Positions 53,935-63,830 of a stretch of DNA of 64,000 nt are shown piece after piece. Within the stretch, counting starts at the first letter, position 1, and each line of letters starts with the position of its first letter. Origin of the DNA: Hyposmocoma kahamanoa (taxonomy: Eukaryota > Arthropoda > Insecta > Lepidoptera > Cosmopterigidae); contig NW_020654878.1 of the NCBI RefSeq assembly GCF_003589595.1, positions 1,171,450 to 1,235,449 of the forward strand, read 5' to 3'. A model generated the notes under the pieces. It did no database searches. It was not told the DNA's origin and was given only the letters and a program-made list of their open reading frames with translations. Both the position numbers and the translations under genes were made by a program.

Positions 53935-54215
53935 AAGTGACGAAACGAACAAATCGTGCGCCTGGTGATAAGCGACACGCCAATCCATGACAGTTGCAGT
54001 GCCAATCAATGTTTTCAATCGTAAAGATCTGAAGTGCACTGCCACGGCACCCGTCACTCTGAAACACAGTTGATAAGGCCCTTACGCCTTTCCCCAGCAC
54101 CTATACTGTTCAAAACCGAAACGCAGTAATACTCACATTACTGCTTGGCGACAGAAATACGTATGGTGATAGAACTTCCCTGGACGAACTCTTTCACAGG
54201 AACTCTAGTGCTACT
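53935..54215 (-). repeat. Family M element, copy 22, full length
   Basis: Minus strand from AAGTGACGAAACGAAC through AAGCGACACGCCAATCCATG and GTTCAAAACCGAAACGCAGT to AACTCTAGTGCTAC. It abuts family R copy 8. Confidence 0.88.
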
Positions 54216-54704
54216 AAAACTTGTTATTAACTGGTAAGGTTGTGTTAAGTTTTGAGGCTGCTAATAATTATGATGTCATATTTTGTTAGTAATAAACAAC
54301 TTTAGCTGAAGAAAATGTATATACACTCAATGTACACGCTGTCATTAAAAAAGTACATCTAAGTAAGATTTTTTTTAATTATTACTGATCATTAGCAACA
54401 CTGCACTTTATTGAAGACCTCGGTGGCCTAATAGTTCGTATTATGGGCTTCATCGGCGGTCGGGAATCTCCTTCTATGTTTGAAGTTGAATAAGAAGTTT
54501 AATAGAAAAACCTGAACATACATTAACAAACTACGCCTGACAAAACTTTTTGTTTATAAGGCGGTGATATATAGGGACGATTTGATACAAGTAAGTACCT
54601 CGACGCGTTTGTTTTGATACAGAGTGCTATTAATGTTATTAATGCTATTAAGATACAGCGAATAACGACCGGTGCTAGTAGCTGTAAAGGTAACTGGGTG
54701 ACGG

Positions 54705-54930
54705 AATACTTTCCTAGATTTCTCATAGATGGCGCTGCAGTTAAAGAGTTGTTGAAAACCAAATACAAAGATCCGACCAACAACCACATAGAAAAATTCG
54801 TGAGGTGCGCTGGTACGTTCCGTGACGTAGTTGGTATAGCTTCTGACACGGTATGCTAGAAGACGTCGGTTCGTCGAAGGATTTTTTCTGAGTGTTCGAC
54901 CTTTGTATTAACAATTATAACAAACAAAGT
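54705..54930 (+). repeat. Family B SINE, copy 7
   Basis: Plus strand: TTTCTCATAGATGGCGCTGC leader, TTCGTGAGGTGCGCTGGTAC, TAGTTGGTATAGCTTCTGAC, GACGTCGGTTCG, with a deletion in the B-box, then the AACAATTATAACAAAC tail. Confidence 0.85.
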
Positions 54931-55544
54931 GAATTTGTTTTATATGGCTTTGACTTGTTAATCGTGAAACTAAAGGGGTTAGCATATTTGAAGTTTGCAA
55001 TGCTGCTTACATTTACAAATACACTGTCATAATCAATTGACATCACCATAACATTAAATATCAAAAGATACTTATGGAACCCTTGCTGGGTTGTAACATT
55101 TTTATTACTTCCTCGTTTCAACGTTTTGTTTTACGAGCGAATCCTTGAGGACCTTCGCGGTGACCTCATCGGTTCGTAATTTGCGTCTCCTTCAGAGTGA
55201 TTATTGTAAGACAGGATAGACAACTGCCTTTATGTATGCGACACACTGTCTACATTACGTGCCTTTATCACTTTGATCACGCCGAGGTCACCGGTGGTGT
55301 AAGGGTAAGATGAACGTGATTAACAGAAGATGGAATAATTACGATGATCGACTACGTGGAAATGGGTATAATTTTGGCTGGGAATAATTACATTTTGATT
55401 ATACACACAAGTTATGCGAGTGGGCACGGGGCGCGTACCAACCCTAAGCCCGAAACTTCTTACACAGACTCATGCCAACAATTTGTTTAGATTAAAATAG
55501 AATTGTTTATTTCATATTATCAATGTTAATATAAACAATAATAT
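54931..55544. other. Unannotated stretch
   Basis: No coding, SINE or MITE signature recognised. Confidence 0.5.
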
Positions 55545-55870
55545 TTTAAAAGGTTTTCGAATTACATCTATGTGCCCTGTTCTATTGAATAAGTTGACGG
55601 AAAGTGGTCCATCCAATACACCGGATTTGTCCTCTAATTTGGTGGAATATTTTTTTCGTACTTCAATGGGACCACTACTAAGGTATCTATCCCCTTTCCA
55701 ACAAAAGGAGAATCATCGAAATAAGGTTTACAGATGTTGGAGTAATTGCCTTCCTCTTTTTTTTTGAGGGCAGTTAAACATGTTGTTATAATACAACGAC
55801 GTCCATTTAAAAATATAATAATAACAATTTGTACGAAAGAATTTCCTCTACATTGTATTTGTTTGCAATA
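55545..55870 (-). repeat. Family R repeat, copy 9, with extended flank
   Basis: Minus strand: ACATCTATGTGCCCTG (right end), CCACTACTAAGGTATCTATC and CCCTTTCCAACAAAAGG. The ACAACGACGTCCATTTAAAA and TTGCAATATAAATATGGCAA segments beyond it also occur beyond copy 10, so the unit is longer than the core. Confidence 0.72.
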
Positions 55871-56199
55871 TAAATATGGCAACTTTTTTGCGTTGGCGAC
55901 AGATCTTTTTCATATCCTTTTTTTTTATGTAATTTTTATATTTGGAATTAGTTTTGCTTTTTTGGATTTTTGAATTATGTTTTTGTTTCATTGTTTCATG
56001 GTTCGCTGTGAAGAGTGTTCAGTGTCTATCGTGTTTTAAATTTATCATAAAATTTTCACTAAAAATGAGTATTTTCCCTCCGCCGCTGTCTACTACTCAG
56101 TCCACTGCTCATCTGCTATCATTTTCACGCCGTTCATATTCATTAAATACATGGTGCAGGTTGTCTCAATCTTACAATATTTGAAATAAAATTATTGTT

Positions 56200-56310
56200 C
56201 TCATTTTTCTGAAGGAAACCTGCCTTACAGAATAAGCAGTAGAGTTTTATCAATGTGAGGATTTCAAGTGTGATTTGCTTACCTGAAGATTTATTTAAAT
56301 TGGAGTTTAC
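56200..56310 (+). repeat. LINE tail fragment
   Basis: AATAAGCAGTAGAGTTTTATC and GATTTCAAGTGTGATTTGCT match the outer-type tail at 9.06-9.24 kb. Confidence 0.6.
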
Positions 56311-57719
56311 GCTGTTGGCTTGGCACTTAACAACTTGAGATGGAAGTCATAAATTAAAAATAGCGCCATCTATTTGTCAATAATATTACTATTTACTATG
56401 TACTAATGAGTTACGTATAAATAAGGTACAACTTGTACTAAGTGGAGAACGTTCGCTTTTGAAAGGCTGAAAACTGAGGAAGATCGTTCGTCTTACTAAA
56501 TTACGATATAAAGATATCAAATACTGCAGTTAGTAAGGAAATATGTCAGCCAATTGAACATTACCAGCTTATGTTGAACCGCCCTGACGCTTGTCAATAA
56601 ACAATTTGCCGTATCCCAAAATATCCGATAGTAGTTGCAGCAATATACATAACATTACTGTAAACTCCGAGTGTTCCGCATTTGCCCTGTTTTCGCATCG
56701 CTGTTGAGGTGACCATCTTTTATGTTATATTACGGATAATGTATAGCTGTACATTTTCTAACTGTACATCTATATTATTTAGTATTGCAGACGCGTTTGT
56801 AGCGGTTGGAGCTTGGCGATATGTTCTCGTTCTGTAATTATTAAATATTAATATGAACTGGGCGGAGCCGGTGTGTGACTGTCGGCTGTAGGACGAAAGC
56901 TCTAAAATCACAGACCCTGAGAGTCCACCTAAACAAGGTCCCGTTGACATTGTTTTAATCTTAAGAAGAAGATAAAAAATATATATTCTATCATGAATCG
57001 TTAGTTATAATGAATGTGCCCGGGGGTTTGACAAAGTTTCCCTTTTCTATGGCTAAACTTTTTCTTTGGCAGAAACAAAAATGGAATCACGTTTTAAAAA
57101 TAAATGAAAATAATGTGACAGTCCTTTCAATAATTTCTTCGAATTCGTAAATGTTGGCCATCTTGCGAGTCCCGAAGCTAACACTCTGTATCCCGTAACG
57201 TTACGTAACAAAGATTTGTTGAGGTAGGCTGTTTTTGTGCGTAGGTCAAGGTGAAAGCTTGTTCTACTTAGGTATTTAGGTACAATTTGTTATCTAACTT
57301 TAAAACTTCTTACGTTTGTTTTGAAGCTGTTCAAAGCAAAAAGTTTTTTATATTTTTTTGAAGAGAATTTATGTAATTACCTCCATTTATTTTGGGGAGT
57401 GTAATTTGTTTTATAGGAGTTTACTCGCTAACTTTTTTTATATCTAATTCTGTATGGTTTGTAAAAGCTTTTTTGTAGCTTTTATTTATTATAATCATAA
57501 ATGTATTAAAAAGAGCGGGTATAGTCACCGTTAACACTTCTGATTGTAGTTTTCACACCCTTTCCAAGGGTTGTAACCCTTCAGGTTTCATCATGATGTT
57601 TTTAAACATTCTTAAATATACGTAACATAGAAACCAAAATTCTAACAACGCTAATAGGAGAAATAAATAAATATAACCGTCTGTTCTTGACCATCGTCAT
57701 CACAGTCACAAATTCATCT
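56311..57719. other. Unannotated AT-rich stretch
   Basis: About 1.4 kb without a recognised repeat, motif or structured end. Confidence 0.5.
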
Positions 57720-57931
57720 AAGCGTGGAACACACAGAGAACGGGTGCGGGCCGGCGCGTTTCAGATCGGGTCACGTCAACACACCACGCGCAGGCGCGAG
57801 ACGGGCGCAGGTCGGGTCCCGCGCCCGCTCATGTTATGTTGTCTTCCATATAATTACACGGAATTACACCCGCCGTGCTCTCGACCCGACACGTGACCGA
57901 CCCGTACCCGCTGTCAGTGCATTTCACGCTT
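57720..57931. mobile_element. GC-rich element with imperfect TIRs
   Basis: 212 bp. AAGCGTGGAACACACAGAG and GGGTGCGGG face the complement of ACCCGCTGTCAGTGCATT and CACGCTT. It is GC-rich in an AT-rich setting with CGGGTC motifs on both sides. Two overlapping plus-strand ORFs are products of the base bias. No clean target duplication (TAA/TTA near the ends). Confidence 0.55.
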
Positions 57932-57964
57932 TAAAGGGCAGTGTATGTTGATAAAAAAAAGTAT

Positions 57965-58278
57965 CCGGCTTGTCGGTTTTCTATCGGACACATTTCTGGG
58001 AGTGTGCGCAGGAACTTTTCAATTCAGTTCCACCCTTACCGTTCCTCCTTCGGTCGACTAGAAGGTCCAGAACACTCCATCCTTGTGTGGTTGATATTCC
58101 ACCTATTCGCACTAAGCGCTTTGCTGCCTGCTTTCTAATGCGTACGGCAGAGGAATGGAATACTCTATCTGTGTTTCCCGAAAAGTACAATTTGGGGCTA
58201 TTCAAGGCTAGAGTGAATAGGCATTTTTTAGGCAAACGCGTACCATCGTCGGTCACATCGTCGCTTAACATTAGGTGA
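57965..58278 (+). pseudogene. LINE ORF2 C-terminal remnant
   Basis: An open 102-codon frame: FYRTHFWECAQELFNSVPPL, RTKRFAACFLMRTAEEWNTL and YNLGLFKARVNRHFLGKR, then stop. The GEC.EELF..VPP...R...R.RF...F.PRT...WN.LP..VFP..Y.L..FK.RV.R.L.GK pattern is typical of the last 100 residues of a lepidopteran LINE ORF2. No stop or frameshift occurs in this part, but the RT and endonuclease are absent (5' truncation). The antisense 96-codon frame is a shadow. A same-strand family M copy starts 37 bp after the stop. Confidence 0.8.
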
Positions 58279-58314
58279 GATTGTGGCCAAGCGTGTGTCT
58301 ATTATTTATGAGAA

Positions 58315-58572
58315 AATAGTAGCAGTAGAGTTCCTTATGAAAGAGGTCATCTAGGGAAGTACTGCCACCTTATCTATTTCTACCGTCAAGCAGTAATGTT
58401 GCAGGCACGTGTGAGTTGTCAACTTACGTTTCAGGGTGACGAGCGTAGAGGCAGTGCCTCAGACCTATGTGATTTAAAGCTCTGTGTGGCACTGCAACTG
58501 TTATGGACCGGGCGTGTCGCTTAACACCAGACGCACGACTTGTTCATCCCGTCATTTGGTACACAAAAAAAG
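58315..58572 (+). repeat. Family M element, copy 23
   Basis: Plus strand: TAGCAGTAGAGTTCCTTATG start, TTTCTACCGTCAAGCAGTAA, a deletion of the GTTCCGG block, GAGTTGTCAACTTACGTTTC, CACCAGACGCACGACTTG, ending CATTTGGTACACAAAAAAA. Confidence 0.88.
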
Positions 58573-58673
58573 CATTATAATCGACAAATGTGTGGAAATG
58601 TTTACCACCGACTATACCCGAATTAGAATTCGAAAGAAAAATTAAAAAAAATTGAAAATCCGTTGTATAAAAT

Positions 58674-58901
58674 CATTGACTTACAATTATATGGACGTCG
58701 GGTCCGCGCTAAAAAGTGTCCGCACTTGTAAGGCGCTAAAATCGTATACAGAGCGCGACACTCCGCTTTAGTCTTCATTTGTTCTACGGACAGCGCGATA
58801 CTGCGATGACATTACAATTTAAATTTCGAATAGGTTGACTTGGGACATTTTTTTCGTGGTTTTTGTATTAGACCCGTCGTCCATTTATTTGTAAGTCAAT
58901 G
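58674..58901 (+). mobile_element. MITE with CATTGACTTACAA ends, copy 3 (8-bp TSD)
   Basis: 228 bp, flanked by exact TATAAAAT at 58,666-58,673 and 58,902-58,909. It is nearly identical to the reverse complement of copy 1 apart from substitutions, suggesting recent amplification. Confidence 0.95.
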
Positions 58902-58984
58902 TATAAAATGCTCATTATTTCATTATGACATTTAATGTATCTATTGATAATTTATTTCATAACATTATATTATTATAATTATTA

Positions 58985-59150
58985 CTTTACCAAAGTTGGT
59001 ATAGCGTCTGTCACGGTATGCTAGAAGACGTCGGTTCGAATCCGGCCGGATCGATGGATTTTTTTCTAAGTGTTCGAACTTGTATTAATAATTATAACAA
59101 ACTAGTGGAGAAATTTCACGTAAAAATAATTAATAATAATAATAATAATA
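58985..59150 (+). repeat. Family B SINE, copy 8, with family A inserted in its tail
   Basis: AGTTGGTATAGCGTCTGTCA, GACGTCGGTTCGAATCCGG and ACAAACTAGTGGAGAAATTT. After the family A copy (59,151-59,351) the text ATTGAATGTCAATTCAATAA resumes the family B terminal segment seen at 43.09 kb. Confidence 0.82.
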
Positions 59151-59351
59151 ACGCACACACTCAACATAGCCCCGCACTAGGGAAACCCTGTGTCGCGGGT
59201 GCCATGGACACACATAGACAACCACAAATTACACCCAAACTCACGAGAGAAATAAATGTAGGCCATACAAATATTTCTCCCGGCCCGGGAATCGAACCTG
59301 GGACCTCTGCGTGGCAGTCCGGCATGGTAACCGTTCGGCCACAGAGGCACT
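59151..59351 (-). repeat. Family A SINE, copy 9, full length
   Basis: Minus-strand complete copy with B-box GGTTCGATTCC and head GCCTCTGTGGCCGAACGG. One CA unit is shorter in the ACACACATAG block. An (AAT)n run precedes it. Confidence 0.92.
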
Positions 59352-59385
59352 CCAATTGAATGTCAATTCAATAAAAACTTAATTA

Positions 59386-60044
59386 TTATTAATATTTTCA
59401 TTGTGTCTGTATGTGCAAATCTTTGAAATTAGGTATGTAATACAGTAAATGTTAGCAGTGAATGACTTTGATAAGATATTTTGTGCTATTGACGTGCTAA
59501 ATGTTAGATGCGTGTGAAGTCGGCAAATAAAGAATTTGAATTTGAAAAAATTTGAATTTGAATTCTTACTGATTCGTCTCAGGGAAATCTGCTTAATTGA
59601 GAAACTACAGTTCTTGCACTGTGCTACCACTGTCATGATCGCACCTAACACTAACCTAATTATTCTTACCTAATATTTGAATAAACTTCAAAAATATTCA
59701 GTGTTACTTAGAAATAATTGTTGCATTAAGCTCCAATTAATTATTATAATTTTTGGTTCTATTCCCAAAGTGTAATTACGAATGGATCTAACAAGATCTT
59801 ATACAAATAACTAACAGATATTCCAGTCTGTTATTAGAAAAGTTTAGTTTCAGATGTTAAAGTAAAAGCAATTTCCCAAAGTGGCAGGCAATTTGGTAAC
59901 CTAACTGCGACATTCATGGCTATTGGGGCATAATTGAATCTACAACACTCGTAAAATATTGCAGTGTATCTATGAGAAAACGGTTTTTAAATTTCATATT
60001 ATAACGACAGAATTTCTAGAACATAATGTGTCTACCTTCCATTT
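59386..60044. other. Mostly unannotated; LINE-tail trace
   Basis: AATTTGAATTTGAAAAAATT at 59,530 and GATTCGTCTCAGGGAAATCT at 59,572 resemble LINE tails of the 8.8 kb type. Nothing else. Confidence 0.45.
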
Positions 60045-60045
60045 A

Positions 60046-60183
60046 GTAGCAGTAGAGCTCCTTGTGAAAGATTCGTCCAGGGAAGAAGGTTTTATTACCT
60101 ATTCCTGCCAACCTGAGACAAAGTTGACAAGTCCGTGTGTGTCTGCAATTTCACCAGCTTAGCACCCTTACCCTTCAAAACTG
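60046..60183. repeat. Family M head-to-head hybrid (copy 24)
   Basis: 60,046-60,085 is plus strand (GCAGTAGAGCTCCTTGTGAA, TTCGTCCAGGGAAG). 60,106-60,183 is minus strand (AGACAAAGTTGACAAGTCC, CACCCTTACCCTTCAAAAC). Two partial copies were joined in opposite orientations. Confidence 0.75.
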
Positions 60184-60619
60184 AATTCTTTTCGAAATCT
60201 GGAAAATTCAAGAGACGTTGTGCATTGAGTATCGGAGTAAAGCAACATTGCTCGAGGTATTTGAAGGACCTAACATTTTTAAAGTTCTAAATCCAGTCAC
60301 GTGCTCGTTTATGACAGAGGAAGTGCCAGTTCCTATTTTGATTCATCAACTTTAGTATTCTTAACATGCTTCGCCAAGTCCCATTTAGGTTTGTATTTTG
60401 TCAAATTACACATATGAATTATTAATGGGCGGAAGAGCGGTTCGTTAAAAGGACCTTATGACACGTTACAAAACTATGTTGATATTCAAAATTTGTCATT
60501 TGCTAGAATCAAAACTATAACGAAACAAAAACTTTGTACAAAAAGTTTTACACAATTTTTACTTTTTCGGGTTGTTTCCAAATAACTAAAATAAAATAAA
60601 AATAGACTAGATAATCAAA
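60184..60619. other. Unannotated spacer
   Basis: No recognised feature. Confidence 0.5.
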
Positions 60620-60722
60620 AATTACCCAACTCACGTGAGAAATTAATGTAGGCCACACAGATATTTCTCCCGGCCCGGCAATCGAACCCGGGACCTCTGC
60701 GTGGCAGTCCAGCATGGTAACC
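60620..60722 (-). repeat. Family A SINE, copy 10, both ends truncated
   Basis: Minus strand: middle of the element with B-box GGTTCGATTGCC, cut at CATGGTAACC on the left of the head and at ACCCAACTCACG on the body side. Confidence 0.82.
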
Positions 60723-60749
60723 ATTAATAAATACTTTTATTTAATTTTA

Positions 60750-60920
60750 TTCCACAAATCCCCACTGACGTAATACTTGCTACGTAGACACTGTCTATAT
60801 ACTGATAAACTGTCGAAGGTTTTACACTTTTTAAAATAAAACGTGTGTCGATGACATAGTGATGACAAATCCCCACTAAACATCCCTACCAGTGGGGATT
60901 TTTAGTGGGGATTTGTGGAA
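60750..60920. mobile_element. MITE with TTCCACAAATCCCCACT ends
   Basis: 171 bp with perfect 17-bp inverted ends at 60,750-60,766 and 60,904-60,920. Extra ATCCCCACT copies lie inside (60,870-60,905). No convincing target duplication. Confidence 0.72.
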
Positions 60921-61149
60921 CTTGCCGTTTCTATCTACAGTGTGAGTTTTGACAATCATGACATTTTTGTAAAACAAAAAACCGATATCAAAAGTTATTT
61001 AACGATAACGAAATGCAAATCCTCCTCAAAACGAATCATATGAGCCCAAAGACAAGGTAGCTGCTGTACACTATTTCCTTCTTTGAAAAGTTCCTTGCGT
61101 CTGTCTGCCATAACGTTATTAATTATTTTCATTGGAATTCAAATTCACA

Positions 61150-61475
61150 TTCCAAATTTTATTCAAATCGGTTAACGGAAAGTGAGTGAAATTCAAAAAT
61201 AATTTGTCACCATTAGAGTTGAAATATTTTCTTCAAATCAAAAAAAGAACTACTACAGAAGTTATTCCCTTTCCAACAAAAAAAAAATCATTGAAATTGA
61301 TTCACAAATGTCTGATTAGTCGCGTAACAAAAACTAAAAAAAATACAGTCGAATTGAGAACCTCCTTTTTCGGAAGGCGGTTAAAAATACAACGATGTCC
61401 ATTAAACGTATAAATAAAATTTCTTCGGAAGAATTTCCTATACACTGTATTTGTTTGCAATAGAAATATGGCAAC
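61150..61475 (-). repeat. Family R repeat, copy 10, with extended flank
   Basis: Minus strand: CAAATCGGTTAACGGAAAG, CCCTTTCCAACAAAAAAAAA and AACCTCCTTTTTCGGAAGGC. It then continues as ACAACGATGTCCATTAAACG and AATATGGCAACTG, as beyond copy 9. Confidence 0.75.
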
Positions 61476-61530
61476 TGTTCCTTATTAAAAATATTTTCTT
61501 TCTTACACTATGTGTGTGCTCCGTACATAT

Positions 61531-62363
61531 CTGTCGTCCACTAACTAAAACGCAAAAAAAAATAATTAAAATTAGTTAACGTGGTCGACTTATCGGAACT
61601 TACACTAACGATGCGTAGCTGAAATATCATTGAACAATCTCAATATTCTTAAACAGTAGACTTGTGCTTGATCGGTCGTTAGCTGAAGCGATCCTAGTAA
61701 GTTCAATCGGTCAACTGAACTAGGTCGGTCTTCTAGTTCACCTAGTTCCTTAGTTAGTTAGTTAGTTAGTCTTGTCGTAGCTCGGACATTGAACGAACGC
61801 TCCAAACTAGTAATTTTATTCACATGAACTACATGACTTCTAATATTATGAGGTCAATACTACACTGTACAAAATATTTAAAAATACAATTTGTATGGAA
61901 TCGGTACTATTTCATTTTCCTTCATATTTTACAGGTTTAAAGACTGTTATTGTAACTAAATATCCTTATATTTAGGTACAACTATTTCATATACTCGTAC
62001 ATGTAGGTTGATATTATACATAGCTTGTATATATACATGATGTAGATACGTATTAGAGACTTAGAACGAGTTCAATCGTGCATCCCACTCGAATTTGTAT
62101 TAAAAGCAGTGAAAGATCGCTATAAAAGTTCCTACTGTATAAAATACAGGTGAACTATCAACACAGACAGTTCCTAGTTCGTACTGAACTAAAAAGAACG
62201 ATGAACTATTAAAACCGTGCAAGACGAACTAGTTCATGTTGGTCAGTGTAGGGAATATATTCCTAATAGTTCGTAGTTCATGAACTATATATACAAGGCT
62301 ATTAAAAATGATATCTCAAGAAATTATTTTGTCACTTCGTGGCGTTTTAGTTAGTGGGCAGCA
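61531..62363. mobile_element. Putative 833-bp DNA element with CCACTAACTAAAACGC ends
   Basis: CTGTCGTCCACTAACTAAAA (61,531) and the complement of GTTTTAGTTAGTGGGCAGCAG (62,343-62,363) agree at 20 of 23 positions. The inside is rich in GAACTA/TAGTTC words, a (TTAG)n run at 61,755-61,775 and TCAACTGAAC as in the array at 2.53 kb. No ORF or clear target duplication. Confidence 0.6.
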
Positions 62364-63205
62364 GATATTCACTAAATACAGGTTGCGGGATGTATAGATC
62401 AAATAAAATTATTCTAAATGGTAAATTTGTACAAATGAATTTAAAAAGATGCTAAATGAATTTAGAAAGCGCAACTTTTAGAGCATTTGCGCACCAACGT
62501 CCGATTCGTATCAGGGGATCTACTCTCGATATCCGTCCGAAACAATTACTGCCAAATAAGCAATACTTGGCCAAATGAAAAGACGCGTGATGCGAATGGA
62601 GCTTCATACTTGATAGTTGTCTTTTAATTTTGTCGAATATTATTCCAAGTGTCATTTTGTCTCTAAGTGTACAAGCGATGTTCTTATGTTCTCAGATTCG
62701 AATTGGACCTTTTTTTGCCCAATTGGATTGGAAAAATACTGACAATTTGAGAATCTAAATAAGCAGTAATCAATTAATATCTATTTACAAATAACAATTC
62801 TCATTGTTTTCTATTAATCTGCCTTACGAAATTAGTGTTTAATAAATTTGATGATTCCTATAGTTTTTATTCACCTGCTTATGAAATAACGAAGTTATGA
62901 ATTTGAATAATTACAAAGATTAATGGTCTACCGCAGTGGTCGTCCTTTGTTCATTTATCATTTTGCTCTTCATTGTATAGAGTATTATAATACATGTGTA
63001 TGTTATATACGCTATAAATTATGATGCACATTAGTCTGTGTCCATTTACGTTTAATCACCGCTTTAATTTCTCAACACCTTTGCAGTTATTGTTCTAATC
63101 GCCATACAATTTGTTATAGGATGGTCTGTTTCGAATTCAATGTACAATAGGCAAAATAAAGTAAGGGCGCCTTCAGATTAGACGTTTAAAGAAGCGCTGC
63201 AGTGC
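62364..63205. other. Unannotated; repeat S trace
   Basis: 62,650-62,720 (CATTTTGTCTCTAAGTGTAC, AAGCGATGTTCTTATG) is a diverged fragment of repeat S. The rest is featureless. Confidence 0.5.
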
Positions 63206-63211
63206 AGTGCG

Positions 63212-63285
63212 CGAATGTGGCGCTACTGCGGCGCTACTGTGGCGCTACTGCAGCGCTACTGTGGCGCTAGTGGCGCTACAGTTAC
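63212..63285. repeat. 12-bp minisatellite GGCGCTACTGYG
   Basis: About five units of GGCGCTACTG(C/T)(G/A) in tandem, preceded by GCGCTGCAGTGCAGTGCG. The neighbouring GGGCGCCTTCAGATTAGACG resembles a transposon terminus, so the array may be subterminal. Confidence 0.8.
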
Positions 63286-63599
63286 GCCACCAACTCAATC
63301 CTGCCTGGAATTCCATTACTATTTTCAAAGTATTATAATTTACCGTTCACTCGGGGTTACCAATTAGCAACTAACTACCAAAGGGTATATTAAAGAATAT
63401 GACGCGCACATTTTTCACTTCTAGAACATTGCGAACGGGAAGTGGCGCAAAACTTCGTAGGAGTAGAGCAGGGTAAGGCGTCTAATTGGCCATACTGCCA
63501 AATCTTCGATTGCAATTTCTCTTGAATAGTTTTATTATTTATTATTTCTGGTTTTTTTTTTCGCGAGAAATCGAAATATTTTGATGGTAGCATAATCAA

Positions 63600-63830
63600 A
63601 GATCATTTATTCCATAGGTAAAATAAATTTACACTTGAAAACGACACATTTACATTACATTAAGCTACTGTTCGTTCACTACGCTGACTTCCCTGAGAAG
63701 AACGAGCAAGAAACTCTAGGGATTGCTCTTTTCAAATAAACTTAAATGCTATGGAAGACACTTTGAATCAAATTTGTGTGGATTCTGGAGCCGTGTCGTC
63801 TTTCCATACATCTTTATCTAACACGTAGTC
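63600..63830 (-). repeat. LINE tail, inverted copy of 8.83-9.05 kb
   Basis: Minus strand: AAGATGTATGGAAAGACGAC, ATTTGATTCAAAGTGT, TTTCTTGCTCGTTCTTCTC and the TTTACCTATGGAATAAATGA end. High similarity to the inner tail at 8,827-9,056. Confidence 0.85.

Noticed and set aside
57981..58271. 96-codon minus-strand ORF
   Set aside because: Antisense of the LINE C-terminal frame at 57,970-58,278, which matches the family on the plus strand.
61755..61775. Interstitial insect telomere repeat (TTAGG)n
   Set aside because: The run is TTAG tetranucleotides (TTAGTTAGTTAG), not TTAGG pentanucleotides.
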